A stretch of DNA of 64,000 nt from Bacillus sp. MYb209 (GCF_002975175.1 NZ_PCNZ01000018.1:44407-108406), one strand, 5' to 3'; positions 43,936 to 53,370 are shown, counted from the stretch's first letter. A program made the numbers and translations. The notes: a model not told the origin generated them from the sequence alone.

Positions 43936-43958
43936 AGAATCCTTATACTCAGGATTCT
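43936..43958 (-). terminator. Orphan minus-strand terminator
   Basis: AGAATCCT (43936-43943) pairs with AGGATTCT (43951-43958); the minus strand continues TTTTTTTG. Confidence 0.6.
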
Positions 43959-44106
43959 GCAACAGAAAATAACAAAAATATAAACAATAAAAAGAATTAC
44001 TTAAAGTATAATTTACATCCTGATATTTTATTATTTATAAAATTATATACAATTTTAATTGTAGGATTTATGGGCGCTCTATGTACTTCTTTTTCGCATC
44101 AAAAAA

Positions 44107-44128
44107 CCCTGCGCTGTATGCAACAGGG
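44107..44128 (-). terminator. Terminator after GDSL hydrolase gene
   Basis: CCCTG (44107-44111) pairs with CAGGG (44124-44128); TTTTTT follows on the minus strand. It lies 48 bp past the stop. Confidence 0.6.
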
Positions 44129-44175
44129 ATTCTATTATACTTATCTGACGGTATCATCATATTTTATTCTACAGC

Positions 44176-44769
44176 TTATTTAGAAGAGTCATGTACAGGC
44201 AAACTACTAAAAATCAATTCAGCAACTTTTACATATCCTTTTGAGTTTGGATGAATTAAATCCGTAGACCAAAGCGTATTGTCATTAACTAAATGATGAT
44301 TCCAAAAGTCAACATGATGAAGCTTATACTCTCTACTCAGTGAAAGTATAACTTCATTTGTCTCTAATAATTGTTCTTTTAATACTTGTTTTTTTTCAGA
44401 AGAAAAAGGAAGCCTAACTGTAAAATCTGGAAGGTTTGCTATAATAATATCAGCACCTGTTTTACTTAATGTATCTATCATAAATTCCATATCGTTCTTA
44501 TATGCATGATGATTCCAACGTCCTTTTAAAACATCGTTTGCACCTGCAATTAGACTAACCAAATCTGGATTAAAAGTTAATGCCTTTCCCAATTGCTGCG
44601 AGCGAATTTCTTTAGTTACTAACCCACGTTTTGCAAAATTAGCATACTTTAAATCGTTTACACAAAGTTGAACAAAATGACCTACCCAGCTTTTTAATGC
44701 TATTCCCTCAACTTCATCCCCTATCCCCTCTGTAAAACTATCACCAATCGCTACAAATCGCTTCCACAT
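44176..44769 (-). CDS. SGNH/GDSL-family hydrolase
   Basis: A 197-residue cytoplasmic SGNH hydrolase with the nucleophile block 'FVAIGDSFTEGIGD', block III 'LIAGANDVLKGRWN' with the Asn, and the catalytic Asp/His in 'STDLIHPNSKGY'. Likely an esterase or lipase; substrate unknown. I chose ATG 44769, 7 nt after AAGGGGG; the frame is open to an ATG at 44811. Confidence 0.82.
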   Translation of the reverse strand: MWKRFVAIGDSFTEGIGDEVEGIALKSWVGHFVQLCVNDLKYANFAKRGLVTKEIRSQQLGKALTFNPDLVSLIAGANDVLKGRWNHHAYKNDMEFMIDTLSKTGADIIIANLPDFTVRLPFSSEKKQVLKEQLLETNEVILSLSREYKLHHVDFWNHHLVNDNTLWSTDLIHPNSKGYVKVAELIFSSLPVHDSSK

Positions 44770-44939
44770 ATCTAGTCCCCCTTTTTTGTTATTCATATCT
44801 ACACTATACAATAGCCCACAGCGTAATTGTTCTTCTTAAATGTTTTTCAATTTCAATTAAATTCCACAGGAGATTTTTTTAAATGAGCAAGACAACTGAA
44901 GTGAACTATTTCACATGAACAAAAACATGAAAATCTACG

Positions 44940-45971
44940 TTATTTTCTCGCAGAAATAGGTTGAGACCAACTATCTTTGTCATTATCATTTAAGCGTACT
45001 TGAAAAACATATATAGGTTGAGAAAAACCTTTCGAATCAGCGTGGTAATCTATATTATAATCTGTAATGACTAATGTATCACCTGCGTTGAAAGATATTA
45101 TAGGATCAAAGTCTCCTTGTTTTAGTTTTTGAAATGCTTCTTTGGGAGACAGAATTTCAACATCTCGAATATGTAATTTTTTTGTAACTAGCTCATTGTC
45201 ATCAGGCATTTTTGTAATTTCCTCTTTGTAAACAGGCATTTTTTCACCTTCGTCTTTTAACTCTATTGATGTTTTTATAGTGACATCAGACATATCTGTT
45301 TTTGTAATGGGATCAAAAGACGTATTCCCAAATTCCTTCATTTGATACGAAATCATTATTCCAAGTGCAACAAAACTTACTGTAATCGGAAGAAATAAAT
45401 ACTTGATCATTTGTGTATCCGTTTCTTTTTTCTTCAACAATATAAGAACTATATTTAACATAGAATATCCTAGCATCATTCCTAAAGTATTATGAAGTAA
45501 ATCGGCTAGTTCCATACTTCCGCGTTGCATTATAAATTCAAGGATTTCAATCAATAAACTTGCCATAATTGAGCTGACTAACATCCATTTTGTTTTTTGG
45601 AAAATATCACTAAATAAAGGTAATAAAATTCCTAACGGAAAAAGCATACCTATATTTACAATGATATGGAAAAAAGAAGAAAATGAAAAGGTATTCCATG
45701 CTTTTTTATAAACACTAAGCACATCAAAGTCAATTGTTCTTGCAAAAGTTATATTATCTGGACGACCAAATGAAGTAGCTGATAATGCAAGAGAATAATA
45801 TCCTATTATAAATATAAACAATATAATTTGTTGTACGGTAAATTTTTTTCCTCCTTTACATACCTTTTTGTATACTACAAAGTAGCTAAAAACAAATATG
45901 AGTAGTAACAAGAATGTGAGTTGTATCGTAGGAATTGCAACGGTAACAAGTAGTTCGGAAATAAAATTCAT
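44940..45971 (-). CDS. VanZ-family membrane protein
   Basis: A 343-residue protein with five to six spans and the VanZ-like core: 'HIIVNIGMLFPLGILLPL' and 'SLLIEILEFIMQRGSMELADLLHNTLG' style segments (quoted in part). About 120 C-terminal residues lie outside the membrane. VanZ proteins lower sensitivity to glycopeptides such as teicoplanin and lipoglycopeptides in some hosts; that role here is inferred. RBS AGAGGTG. Confidence 0.75.
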   Translation of the reverse strand: MNFISELLVTVAIPTIQLTFLLLLIFVFSYFVVYKKVCKGGKKFTVQQIILFIFIIGYYSLALSATSFGRPDNITFARTIDFDVLSVYKKAWNTFSFSSFFHIIVNIGMLFPLGILLPLFSDIFQKTKWMLVSSIMASLLIEILEFIMQRGSMELADLLHNTLGMMLGYSMLNIVLILLKKKETDTQMIKYLFLPITVSFVALGIMISYQMKEFGNTSFDPITKTDMSDVTIKTSIELKDEGEKMPVYKEEITKMPDDNELVTKKLHIRDVEILSPKEAFQKLKQGDFDPIISFNAGDTLVITDYNIDYHADSKGFSQPIYVFQVRLNDNDKDSWSQPISARK

Positions 45972-46323
45972 TTTACACCTCTGTTTTTACGAATAAAATA
46001 TTCAATAGTTTTATATAACATTCTAGATATAGATAGCGATGTGTTGTTACCTCTAATAATTTAAACCTGTACTCTTGAAACTAACTTTATATGACCAAGC
46101 GGCTACAAGGAAACTAGCGTTTTACTAATTTTACTTTCGGCTATGTTTGGATAAACGTTACGAAGATTCTCTTTAGTAAGAGGATTTTTGGAGTTATGTA
46201 TAAAATTAAAAATTTATTCAATTTTAGTATGTTTATATAGAATCCATAATTGACCGATTCCTAATATACTTAGGAACCGGTAATATACGTATATTTACTA
46301 AAGAAATAAGATTCCTTCAAGCA
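45972..46323. other. Intergenic region with one hairpin
   Basis: No gene seen. ACCGATTCCTAA (46253-46264) pairs with TTAGGAACCGGT (46270-46281) with one mismatch, about 40 bp past the acyltransferase stop; it could be its terminator, although a T-run is missing. Confidence 0.45.
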
Positions 46324-47433
46324 TTACACTTTTTTCCGAAAATTTGTTGTTCTTTGTTTTGCCCAGTTGATACATTTCTTTTCAATTAAATGATACGATA
46401 CTATAGAAAAAAGTAGTGTCATTGTAATACATAAAGTAAGAAGGAAGAAGATAGGTATCTTTGTATACAAAAGTTTAAATAGTACCATCATGATTGGAAA
46501 ATGACACAAATAGATACTATATGAAATTTCCCCTAAGTATACAAATACACTCTTATTTAAAAATGCTTTTACTTTTAGGTTACTCATCGTCATGATAATA
46601 AATATACTAACACCAATTACGACACCCCAATCTTTTAATAAGAAAGTAGTGTCATTACGGGAAAAACCATAAATTAAAATGGAATATAAATATAGAATTA
46701 TCCCTAATGTAATAAGAAATCCTTTTTTAAATTTTTTCATATTTTGATATAAGTAAATAAGCTTTTCCTGATGCTTAAAAAGTAACATTCCAACCATAAA
46801 CATCGATGTGAAATGCAGTGTATCGGCATAACCATTATAAAATCCCTCTGCTTTCCCAATATGCAACATATTAAGGAAAACACTAATTAAAGAAAAGCTC
46901 AAAGCAATTAGTATCGTTTTCTTCCAACTCAGTTTATAAAAAAGAAGGAATAACAAAGGAAACACAATAGATATACGCATTTCTTGAGCCAATGACCAGA
47001 TAACTGGATTATAATTTTCCGTAAAAAAGTTATTAAGAAGCACAAAGTGGTTTATAATATCTATTTTTGTTATAGACCCTTGCCATCTATCATAGAACCA
47101 ATCCCGTAGTCCTGCCACTTCATATGGCGAAAACAAAATAAATAAAGCAAAGGTTATGATTATCCAAAAATAATAAGGAATATAGATTCTTACAAATCTC
47201 TTAATTAAATATCCCCAATAATTTGTTTTTGAATGATAAAGTGCCATAGATAACACAAAACCACTTAGTACATAAAAAACAATTACAGCTTCTCCACCCG
47301 CCCATAAAAACCTAAGCGGTGAAAATTTAATAGAATTAGGCAACGATGGTAGCATTAAACAAAAATGTCCAAATACCACTGTAAGTGCCGCTAACCCTCG
47401 TATGGAATCTAATTCTTTTATTCTCTTACTCAT
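46324..47433 (-). CDS. Acyltransferase-3 family membrane protein
   Basis: A 369-residue polytopic protein of the acyltransferase 3 family: conserved start 'KELDSIRGLAALTVVFGHF', with the His needed for acyl transfer, 'VIVFYVLSGFVLS', 'RFVRIYIPYYFW' and ten or so spans. Such enzymes O-acetylate surface carbohydrates or peptidoglycan. I use ATG 47433, 8 nt after AAGGAG; the frame continues upstream to 47481. Confidence 0.8.
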   Translation of the reverse strand: MSKRIKELDSIRGLAALTVVFGHFCLMLPSLPNSIKFSPLRFLWAGGEAVIVFYVLSGFVLSMALYHSKTNYWGYLIKRFVRIYIPYYFWIIITFALFILFSPYEVAGLRDWFYDRWQGSITKIDIINHFVLLNNFFTENYNPVIWSLAQEMRISIVFPLLFLLFYKLSWKKTILIALSFSLISVFLNMLHIGKAEGFYNGYADTLHFTSMFMVGMLLFKHQEKLIYLYQNMKKFKKGFLITLGIILYLYSILIYGFSRNDTTFLLKDWGVVIGVSIFIIMTMSNLKVKAFLNKSVFVYLGEISYSIYLCHFPIMMVLFKLLYTKIPIFFLLTLCITMTLLFSIVSYHLIEKKCINWAKQRTTNFRKKV

Positions 47434-47623
47434 AAAATATTCTCCTTGTAAATTGTAGATTTTGCTGTTAATAAAGGCCACTATACTAGTGTAGTGGGAG
47501 AATTGTACATATTGTTTCTTTAAATTCCTAATATAAGCAGTACAAAGTCAATCTATGTATCTGTTTCAGGGAACTTTCGTATTTAGGCATAATTTATATA
47601 ATAATAGAAAGAAAAAAGAAATT

Positions 47624-48139
47624 TCATTCTATAAAATCGTATTGTCGTTTAGAAAACATTTTAAAACTGTTTTCTAAACCCTCGTTATAGTCTGTCTGTT
47701 TATCTGTCCATTGAACACCCTTATTTCCAGGCCACCCTGAGGTATTTGCAACATGTCTTAATAGCTCTGGCCCTTTTAAATTTTGCTGTAAACCACGGTT
47801 ATATGCATTTATCATATTAGATATTGCAATTCGAGTATTGGTTTCTGCATTTTTCAAATCTTCGTTCGTTAAATCTTTAGGTGCTAGTCCACCCCGGTGG
47901 AGCTGAAACAGTCCAAATGATGTGCCCTGATCACCGACTGCATTTTGATCAAACTTACTTTCATGGAATGCAATAGATAAAGGAATCCATGGTGGTATAC
48001 CATGCTCTATTGATATTTGTTGAATCGTGTCTCTTACTTTAGCTCGGTTAGTATGATGGTCATATGCGTATTTTGTAAGATATAGCCCTACTGTTAAAAC
48101 CAAAATAAATACTCCACTTTTTATTAATGTCCCTCTCAT
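47624..48139 (-). CDS. Membrane-anchored lytic transglycosylase (SLT-like)
   Basis: A 171-residue protein with an N-terminal membrane anchor (about residues 5-22) and a goose-lysozyme/SLT-type domain. The catalytic Glu is in 'IPLSIAFHESKFDQNAVG', followed by 'TSFGLFQLHRGG' and 'NTRIAISNMINAYNRG'. It should cut glycan strands of peptidoglycan. ATG 48139 with GAGGTGA 5 nt upstream was chosen over an in-frame codon at 48166. Confidence 0.78.
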   Translation of the reverse strand: MRGTLIKSGVFILVLTVGLYLTKYAYDHHTNRAKVRDTIQQISIEHGIPPWIPLSIAFHESKFDQNAVGDQGTSFGLFQLHRGGLAPKDLTNEDLKNAETNTRIAISNMINAYNRGLQQNLKGPELLRHVANTSGWPGNKGVQWTDKQTDYNEGLENSFKMFSKRQYDFIE

Positions 48140-48905
48140 CGACGTCACCTCACTTGTCAGTATCAAAGATTGTCACTAGTAATCATATCTTTTGGGGATA
48201 TTAACTCGTAATCGTGTATCATTTGATTATTCTTTATTTCATTAATTACTGATTTTTAGGTGGAATTATTAGGGGGTCCCCTCCATATAGCATTCGCTTT
48301 TATCACTTTCGGCACATTTACTTTTGTATGGGAGAGAGTTTTCTCCGTATGGTACCATCCATTAAAATCGTACTTTTTCTCGAATACCTTGTTTTTTTAT
48401 TCGATTGAAATTAAAGAATAACTATATACATAAGGATAAACGCTATAAAAAGATACTTAAATTCCTTTTAAAAATTCATTTCCTGGCCTCCATTTCTTTA
48501 TATGATTAATTTAAAACAAAATATTTAATAGAAAGAAAAGATTTTATTAAATTTTTATAAAATTTAATAACAGAAATAAGTACCAGATATTAATTTTTTA
48601 TTGTCACATGATGGAATAATGAATGTTTTTCCACCATGTAACTTTATTAAACTAACCTTGCACCAGAATCCTTTGAATCGAAAGATTCATAATAAACGCC
48701 ATCCTTTCTGTATATTTCTACAAAAAGAATAGCGTTTTTTGATTATATGGATACAAATGTATCTTAGCTTGATAGCAATACCAAAATTTCCGAAGAACCA
48801 AATTTGAGAATTAATGCAATCTTCAATTCCAAGCCATCCACATAAGAATCTATAATACTTTCAAACCTTTTGTTTCAGACTAATATTTAGTTTTATCCTA
48901 CAGAG
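48140..48905. other. Long intergenic region with a possible 53-codon frame
   Basis: On the plus strand a frame at 48260-48421 starts with GTG directly after a stop and has no ribosome site. It encodes a hydrophobic and aromatic segment ('HIAFAFITFGTFTFVWERVF') that looks like part of a membrane protein, so it may be a remnant. Nothing else in 48422-48905 was recognised, and I see no clear terminator for the DacA gene. Confidence 0.35.
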
Positions 48906-50219
48906 TTAGCCTTTTACTATATCAACCGCACTATCCCACATACCGTTAAAGAAAGATCCTATTTCGCGCATAAAACGTGTAAACCAATTAGCTTGTTCTA
49001 CATCAGATTTTGTTACAAGGTCTACTTGTAATGATTTACCTGATAAAAACCCAGGATCTGTACTATCTTTAGGCGAGATAATCATTTTACTAATTGTTAC
49101 ATCTTTTTTAATAGGCGCTTCTTGTTCTTTATTCGATACTTTAAATTCTTTTGTATAAACATCTTTGTTGCCCTTCGGCATTGGAAGTGAAATAGCTTGC
49201 TTCGTTTGAACAACTACATCTTTGTCTTTTGCATTTGCTACTCGCACTGTTTCATGCCCTTTTACTACTGAATCTTTTCCATAGACCTTCTTCACTTCAA
49301 AATTCTCAAATCCATAATCATATAATTTCTTTGTTTCATCAAAACGTGCTGTATGAGAGTTTGTTTTTATCACTACAGAGATTAGACGCATACCGTTTCT
49401 TTCTACTGTACCAGTGAAACAATCTCCGGCTTCTGGAGTAGTTCCTGTTTTCAAGCCATCTACACCTTCGTATTGCTTAATTAAACCTTTTAACATCCAG
49501 TTAAAGTTCGCCATATCAATTGGATACTTGCCACCCTTTTGGAATGTTTTTTTGGGGATTTTTGCTGTATCTAATATTTTTGGAAAATCTTGAATGAGAC
49601 GTTGTGCTAAAATCGCACAATCCCTTGCAGACATTTTATTTTTCTCGTCTGGAGTTGTCCCTTCTGGGTGATGTCCTTTTAAATCTTGGTTTGTTAAACC
49701 TGTAGAATTTACAAATTTATAATTTTTCATTCCAAACTCTTTCGACTTATCGTTCATCATTTTTACGAAATCGACTTCTTTTCCAGCAATTGCTTCAGTT
49801 AAAGCAATTGTTGCACCGTTTGCAGAGTAAATTGCCATTGCCTCATATAACTCTTTGACCGTATAAGAGCCACCATTTTCTAATGGAACGTTTGATAATG
49901 AGCGATCTTGCGAAATCTTATGTGCATATTCAGAAATTTTAACTTTTTGATCCCATTTAAGTTTTCCTTTATCCACCGCTTCATGGACTAAGTATTCACT
50001 CATCATTTTTGTCATACTAGCAATTGCTAATAATTCATCTGCATTTTTTTGATATAAAATTTTCCCGGAATTTGCTTCTACTAAAATTGCTGATCCTGCT
50101 TCTACGTCTAGAACAGGGACTGTTTCCGCTGATACACTCCCGGATGTAACAACCATGCTACAAAATAGTGTAAGCACTGTTACTATTGCAATAAATCTCT
50201 TGCAAAACATACCTTTCAC
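48906..50219 (-). CDS. dacA: D-alanyl-D-alanine carboxypeptidase (PBP5/DacA)
   Basis: A 437-residue secreted S11 peptidase with an intact active site: S68-M-T-K71, S132-A-N134 and K257-T-G259. It has a signal peptide ending 'GSVSAE', a PBP5 C-terminal beta domain and a terminal amphipathic helix ('WFTRFMREIGSFFNGMWDS') for membrane attachment. It removes the terminal D-Ala of pentapeptide stems. I chose GTG 50219, 8 nt after GGAGG; the ATG two codons later (50210) has no site of its own. Confidence 0.88.
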   Translation of the reverse strand: MKGMFCKRFIAIVTVLTLFCSMVVTSGSVSAETVPVLDVEAGSAILVEANSGKILYQKNADELLAIASMTKMMSEYLVHEAVDKGKLKWDQKVKISEYAHKISQDRSLSNVPLENGGSYTVKELYEAMAIYSANGATIALTEAIAGKEVDFVKMMNDKSKEFGMKNYKFVNSTGLTNQDLKGHHPEGTTPDEKNKMSARDCAILAQRLIQDFPKILDTAKIPKKTFQKGGKYPIDMANFNWMLKGLIKQYEGVDGLKTGTTPEAGDCFTGTVERNGMRLISVVIKTNSHTARFDETKKLYDYGFENFEVKKVYGKDSVVKGHETVRVANAKDKDVVVQTKQAISLPMPKGNKDVYTKEFKVSNKEQEAPIKKDVTISKMIISPKDSTDPGFLSGKSLQVDLVTKSDVEQANWFTRFMREIGSFFNGMWDSAVDIVKG

Positions 50220-50345
50220 TTCTGTTACCTCCAATATCTTTGTACTCAAAAAAACGTTTTTCTAACATAATCTCCCAAAAAATAGACAGTGTTATCAAAT
50301 TCTATATACATATAAGACATTAGGATCGCTTTCATATAGAACATC

Positions 50346-50441
50346 TCATCCCACCCTTTTAGGCGCACTGACACTTAGTATTCCCACACACATCCCTCTT
50401 TTTAATGCCCTTGTATTTTTCAAAATGATCCGTACTTTCAT
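50346..50441 (-). pseudogene. Remnant of a second bla gene (signal-peptide start only)
   Basis: A 31-codon frame from ATG 50441 encodes 'IILKNTRALKRGMCVGILS', which lines up with the Bla1 signal peptide 'MILNNKRMLKIGICVGILG' (pattern IL-N-R-LK-G-CVGIL), then breaks off into unrelated residues and a stop at 50346. The body of the enzyme is missing. The ECF-type promoter at 50465-50490 is intact. It has no good ribosome site. Confidence 0.6.
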
Positions 50442-50464
50442 ATTTTTTAGGATTACACTTAATA

Positions 50465-50490
50465 GACAATCTAAGTAATACATTTGTTCC
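50465..50490 (-). promoter_or_regulatory. ECF (SigP-type) promoter before bla remnant
   Basis: Minus strand: GGAAC at 50486-50490, 17 nt, TGTCTATT (TGTC at 50465-50468). Almost the same sequence as the site at 32419. Confidence 0.7.
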
Positions 50491-50509
50491 ACATTTACAA
50501 AAAAATAAA

Positions 50510-50546
50510 ACCAGTGTGCCCCGATTAAATATCGAGACACACTGGT
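50510..50546 (-). terminator. Terminator just upstream of bla-remnant promoter
   Basis: ACCAGTGTG (50510-50518) pairs with CACACTGGT (50538-50546), with an inner CGAT/ATCG stem. The minus strand continues TTTATTTTTTT. It insulates the promoter at 50465 from upstream transcription. Confidence 0.65.
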
Positions 50547-50662
50547 AGCCTAGCATTAGTTTATTAGCTATCAAGGGTTTTAATTATTCAATCCAGCTAT
50601 TTGCTAGACTCATACCAAATATGAATTCTTCTTCATCTAAACTATTAGTTTTTTTATAGTAA

Positions 50663-50694
50663 AAAAACTACATCCTAAATTGAATGTAGTTTTT
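50663..50694 (-). terminator. Terminator after hexapeptide acetyltransferase gene
   Basis: AAAAACTACAT (50663-50673) pairs with ATGTAGTTTTT (50684-50694); a T-run follows on the minus strand. Between here and 50546 only a short remnant tail ('DEEEFIFGMSLANSWIE') is seen. Confidence 0.75.
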
Positions 50695-50703
50695 CTAACT
50701 AAT

Positions 50704-51363
50704 TTATTTATTTTTCACTTCATTTTTATAAAAAGCAAATAATGGTTCAATGGTTGGACTAGATAAAAGAGGAATTGCCTTCTCAATCAATTCTCTATCC
50801 CAATCAAACCAACGCATTTCCATTAGCATATTAATTTCTGTATCAGTGAACCGTTTTTTTATTTCCTTAGCAGGATTACCGCCCACTATTGTATATGGCG
50901 GAACATCTTTACATACGACAGATCCTGCCGCAACGATTGCACCTTCACCGATTGTAACGCCAGGCATTATTATAGCATTCATACCAATCCAGGCATCACT
51001 TTTAATGACTGTATCACCCTTCGGTTCATAAGATTGTCCGATTTGCTCAGCGAATGGATACACTGTAATCCATTCTGAGTGATGATTATGATTACCACCC
51101 ATTAAAATGATAACGCCACTTGCAATACAAACATAATTTCCAATAATGAGTTTATCAAGATGCCAACCCATCTGTTCAATTGGATTGAAAAGTGCTTGGG
51201 ACTTAGCATCGCCCCACAAATACCTTACACAACCATCTTCAAAATTTTGATTTCCATAATACCCTGAATAATAGGAGTACTCTCCTACTTCAATGAGTGG
51301 ATTTGTTACTATATCTTTTAAATACTTTGTTTCAGACCAATGATTAAATAATGGATGCTTCAT
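50704..51363 (-). CDS. Xenobiotic-type hexapeptide acetyltransferase (CatB/Vat-like)
   Basis: A 219-residue left-handed beta-helix O-acetyltransferase of the XAT class: 'YVCIASGVIILMGGNHNH' with the catalytic-His region, 'DAWIGMNAIIMPGVTIG', 'VVCKDVPPYTIVGGNPA' and the C-terminal 'MRWFDWD'. The class includes chloramphenicol (CatB) and streptogramin (Vat) acetyltransferases; the true substrate here is not evident. ATG with GAGGAA upstream. Confidence 0.8.
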   Translation of the reverse strand: MKHPLFNHWSETKYLKDIVTNPLIEVGEYSYYSGYYGNQNFEDGCVRYLWGDAKSQALFNPIEQMGWHLDKLIIGNYVCIASGVIILMGGNHNHHSEWITVYPFAEQIGQSYEPKGDTVIKSDAWIGMNAIIMPGVTIGEGAIVAAGSVVCKDVPPYTIVGGNPAKEIKKRFTDTEINMLMEMRWFDWDRELIEKAIPLLSSPTIEPLFAFYKNEVKNK

Positions 51364-51743
51364 AACTATATTCCTCGCTTCTAAGTATTGTAGATTTTTG
51401 CAATTTACTTAGAAGCTTAATACGACAGCGACATTTTTAAACTTTTTCAAACGACGAATCATTATCTTCAAACCTTTCTTTTATACTAAAAAAATCATAA
51501 TGCAATAAATTACATAAGTCAAATAGAGAAAGGTATAACAAATCTGTTTTTATAAATACGGATTTGTTATACTTTATTTCTTTTGAAACTATTTATATTT
51601 TATATAAAATACGGTATATGAAATTTCCACTTCATATACGTAGTGTAAGTTCATTATATTTCCCATCCTCAAAACTTATAAAAAATTCAATACAAAAAAG
51701 CAGCCTATAAATTTTTATGGGCTGCTCTTAAATTCATCGGTTA
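51364..51743. other. Intergenic region with two hairpins
   Basis: No gene seen. GTATAACAAATC (51532-51543) and GATTTGTTATAC (51560-51571) form a perfect 12-bp stem of unknown role. The other hairpin, at 51699-51726, is the pepD terminator. Confidence 0.5.
51699..51726 (-). terminator. Terminator after pepD
   Basis: AGCAGCC (51699-51705) pairs with GGCTGCT (51720-51726), with an inner TATAAA/TTTATG stem; a T-run follows on the minus strand. Confidence 0.75.
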
Positions 51744-53213
51744 TTACTTAGCTAATTCTTTCGTTCCCTTCATTACATCAACAAAGAATCCCCAGTTATT
51801 CACAACAGAAGAAATACTAATATGCTCATCTGGTGTGTGAACATTAAAGATATCTGGACCGAATGAAATTGCATCTAACTCAGGCATTTTTTGAACAAAT
51901 ACGCTGCACTCAATCCCTGCATGTACTGCGAAGATTTCAGCATCTTTGTTATATTTTTCTTGGTGTACTTTTTCGAATAGATTACGGATAGGTGAATTTG
52001 GATTGTATGGCCACTCTGGATACTCAGACTCTTTTTCAAATGTTGCACCTACTAATTCCGCAATATATTTAATTTCATCTACAATATGTTGTTTTAAACT
52101 ACTTACAGAACTTCTCACTTCGCTTCGTAATTTAATTTCATCTTGCAGTGTTTGAATAACTCCTAAATTAGTTGAGCTTTCTACAAGACCTTTAATATCC
52201 ATGTTCATACTTTGTATACCATTTGGAATTAAGAATAATGAAGAAATAAGCTGTTTTTGTGTTTCTTTAGAAAAGACTTTTTCCGCCTTTTCTTCTACTT
52301 TTGTAAGTGAAACATGAACATCCGGATCAACAGCACGCAGCTCTTCTTGTAAAATACGTGTCCATGATTCTAGTTTTTCTTCTACTTGCTGTACATCTTC
52401 TGCACGTAATAAAATTGTAGCTTCACTTTCACGCGGAATTGCATTTGTTTTTAAGCCGCCATGAACTTCACTCATATTAAATTGAATGTGAAGTGATAAA
52501 TCACGTAAAACTCGTCCTAATACTTTATTCGCATTACCGCGTTGTTTATCAATTTCTAAACCAGAATGTCCACCTTTAAGTCCACCAACATATAGTCGGT
52601 ATGTGTCCATATCTACTGACGCTTCATCCCAAATCACTGAAATCGTTTCAACTGCTTTCGCACCACCTGCGCTACTCACTAGTAATTTATGATCTTCTTC
52701 AGAATCAATATTAATAAATATTTTCCCGTCAAAATGATTTGAATCAACTGCGAATGCACCGCCCATTGTCGTTTCTTCTTCAGTTGTAATAACAACTTCT
52801 AAAGCTGGATGCGGAATGTCTGTTGAATCTAATAATGCTAATGCATATGCAACGGCAATACCATTATCAGCACCTAAAGTAGTTTCGTTCGCATATAACA
52901 TATCTCCAATAATTCTTAATTCAATTGGATCCTTCTCAAAATCATGAACTGTCGCTTGGTTTTTTTCACACACCATATCAGAGTGCCCCTGAATGATAAT
53001 AGCTGGAACATTCTCATAACCAGAAGTAGCTTCTTTTTTTATAATGACATTTAACGCTTCGTCTTGAATAACTTCTAAATTACGTTCCTTTGCGAAACTC
53101 ACTAAGTAATCACTAATTTCTTTTTCATTACCTGATCCTCTAGGAATCTTTGAAATTTCTGCAAAATGATAAAATACAGGGTGCTTTGTTAATTGTTCTA
53201 AAGTGGAATACAT
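51744..53213 (-). CDS. pepD: Aminoacyl-histidine dipeptidase (PepD, M20)
   Basis: A 489-residue M20 metallopeptidase: 'IIIQGHSDMVCEK' (first metal His/Asp), 'LGADNGIAVAYALALLD' (bridging Asp), 'EVVITTEEETTMGGA' (catalytic Glu), 'NIDSEEDH', and the C-terminal 'AVHAGIECSVF' metal His. It cleaves Xaa-His and other dipeptides in the cytoplasm. Monocistronic, with GAGAGGAG before the ATG. Confidence 0.88.
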   Translation of the reverse strand: MYSTLEQLTKHPVFYHFAEISKIPRGSGNEKEISDYLVSFAKERNLEVIQDEALNVIIKKEATSGYENVPAIIIQGHSDMVCEKNQATVHDFEKDPIELRIIGDMLYANETTLGADNGIAVAYALALLDSTDIPHPALEVVITTEEETTMGGAFAVDSNHFDGKIFINIDSEEDHKLLVSSAGGAKAVETISVIWDEASVDMDTYRLYVGGLKGGHSGLEIDKQRGNANKVLGRVLRDLSLHIQFNMSEVHGGLKTNAIPRESEATILLRAEDVQQVEEKLESWTRILQEELRAVDPDVHVSLTKVEEKAEKVFSKETQKQLISSLFLIPNGIQSMNMDIKGLVESSTNLGVIQTLQDEIKLRSEVRSSVSSLKQHIVDEIKYIAELVGATFEKESEYPEWPYNPNSPIRNLFEKVHQEKYNKDAEIFAVHAGIECSVFVQKMPELDAISFGPDIFNVHTPDEHISISSVVNNWGFFVDVMKGTKELAK

Positions 53214-53332
53214 TTTTAAGCTCCTCTCTCAAATACAATCAATATGTAAATAACTTAAATCACCTTCTATTATATCATGATTCACCATTTTACTTTTATA
53301 CTGAATAATTCCCTACCAATAACGAAACAAAA

Positions 53333-53370
53333 AATTAAAGGAGAACACATTTATGTATTCTCCTTTAATT
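53333..53370 (-). terminator. Terminator overlapping the 58-residue gene end
   Basis: AATTAAAGGAGAA (53333-53345) pairs with TTCTCCTTTAATT (53358-53370); TTTTTTG follows on the minus strand. Confidence 0.7.

Larger units (their letters stand above)
43736..44175. other. Intergenic region with fragments and two minus-strand terminators
   Basis: No gene supported. A plus-strand frame ending near 43929 reads as a hydrophobic N-terminus-like fragment ('RIYLANVIIISVVLTISF') without a start codon. Two terminators follow on the minus strand. Confidence 0.4.

Noticed and set aside
43923-44183. Plus-strand open frame of 86 codons
   Set aside because: It has no ribosome site, contains two minus-strand terminator hairpins and runs into the end of the GDSL gene. 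AT-rich chance frame.
50220-50340. ECF promoter directly before dacA (TGTCTATT near 50287)
   Set aside because: A -10-like TGTCTATT is present, but no GGAAC occurs 17 nt upstream.
50359-50574. Longer minus-strand frames across the bla remnant and its promoter
   Set aside because: They run through the terminator and the ECF promoter with no ribosome site; only the piece from 50441 matches the Bla1 signal peptide.
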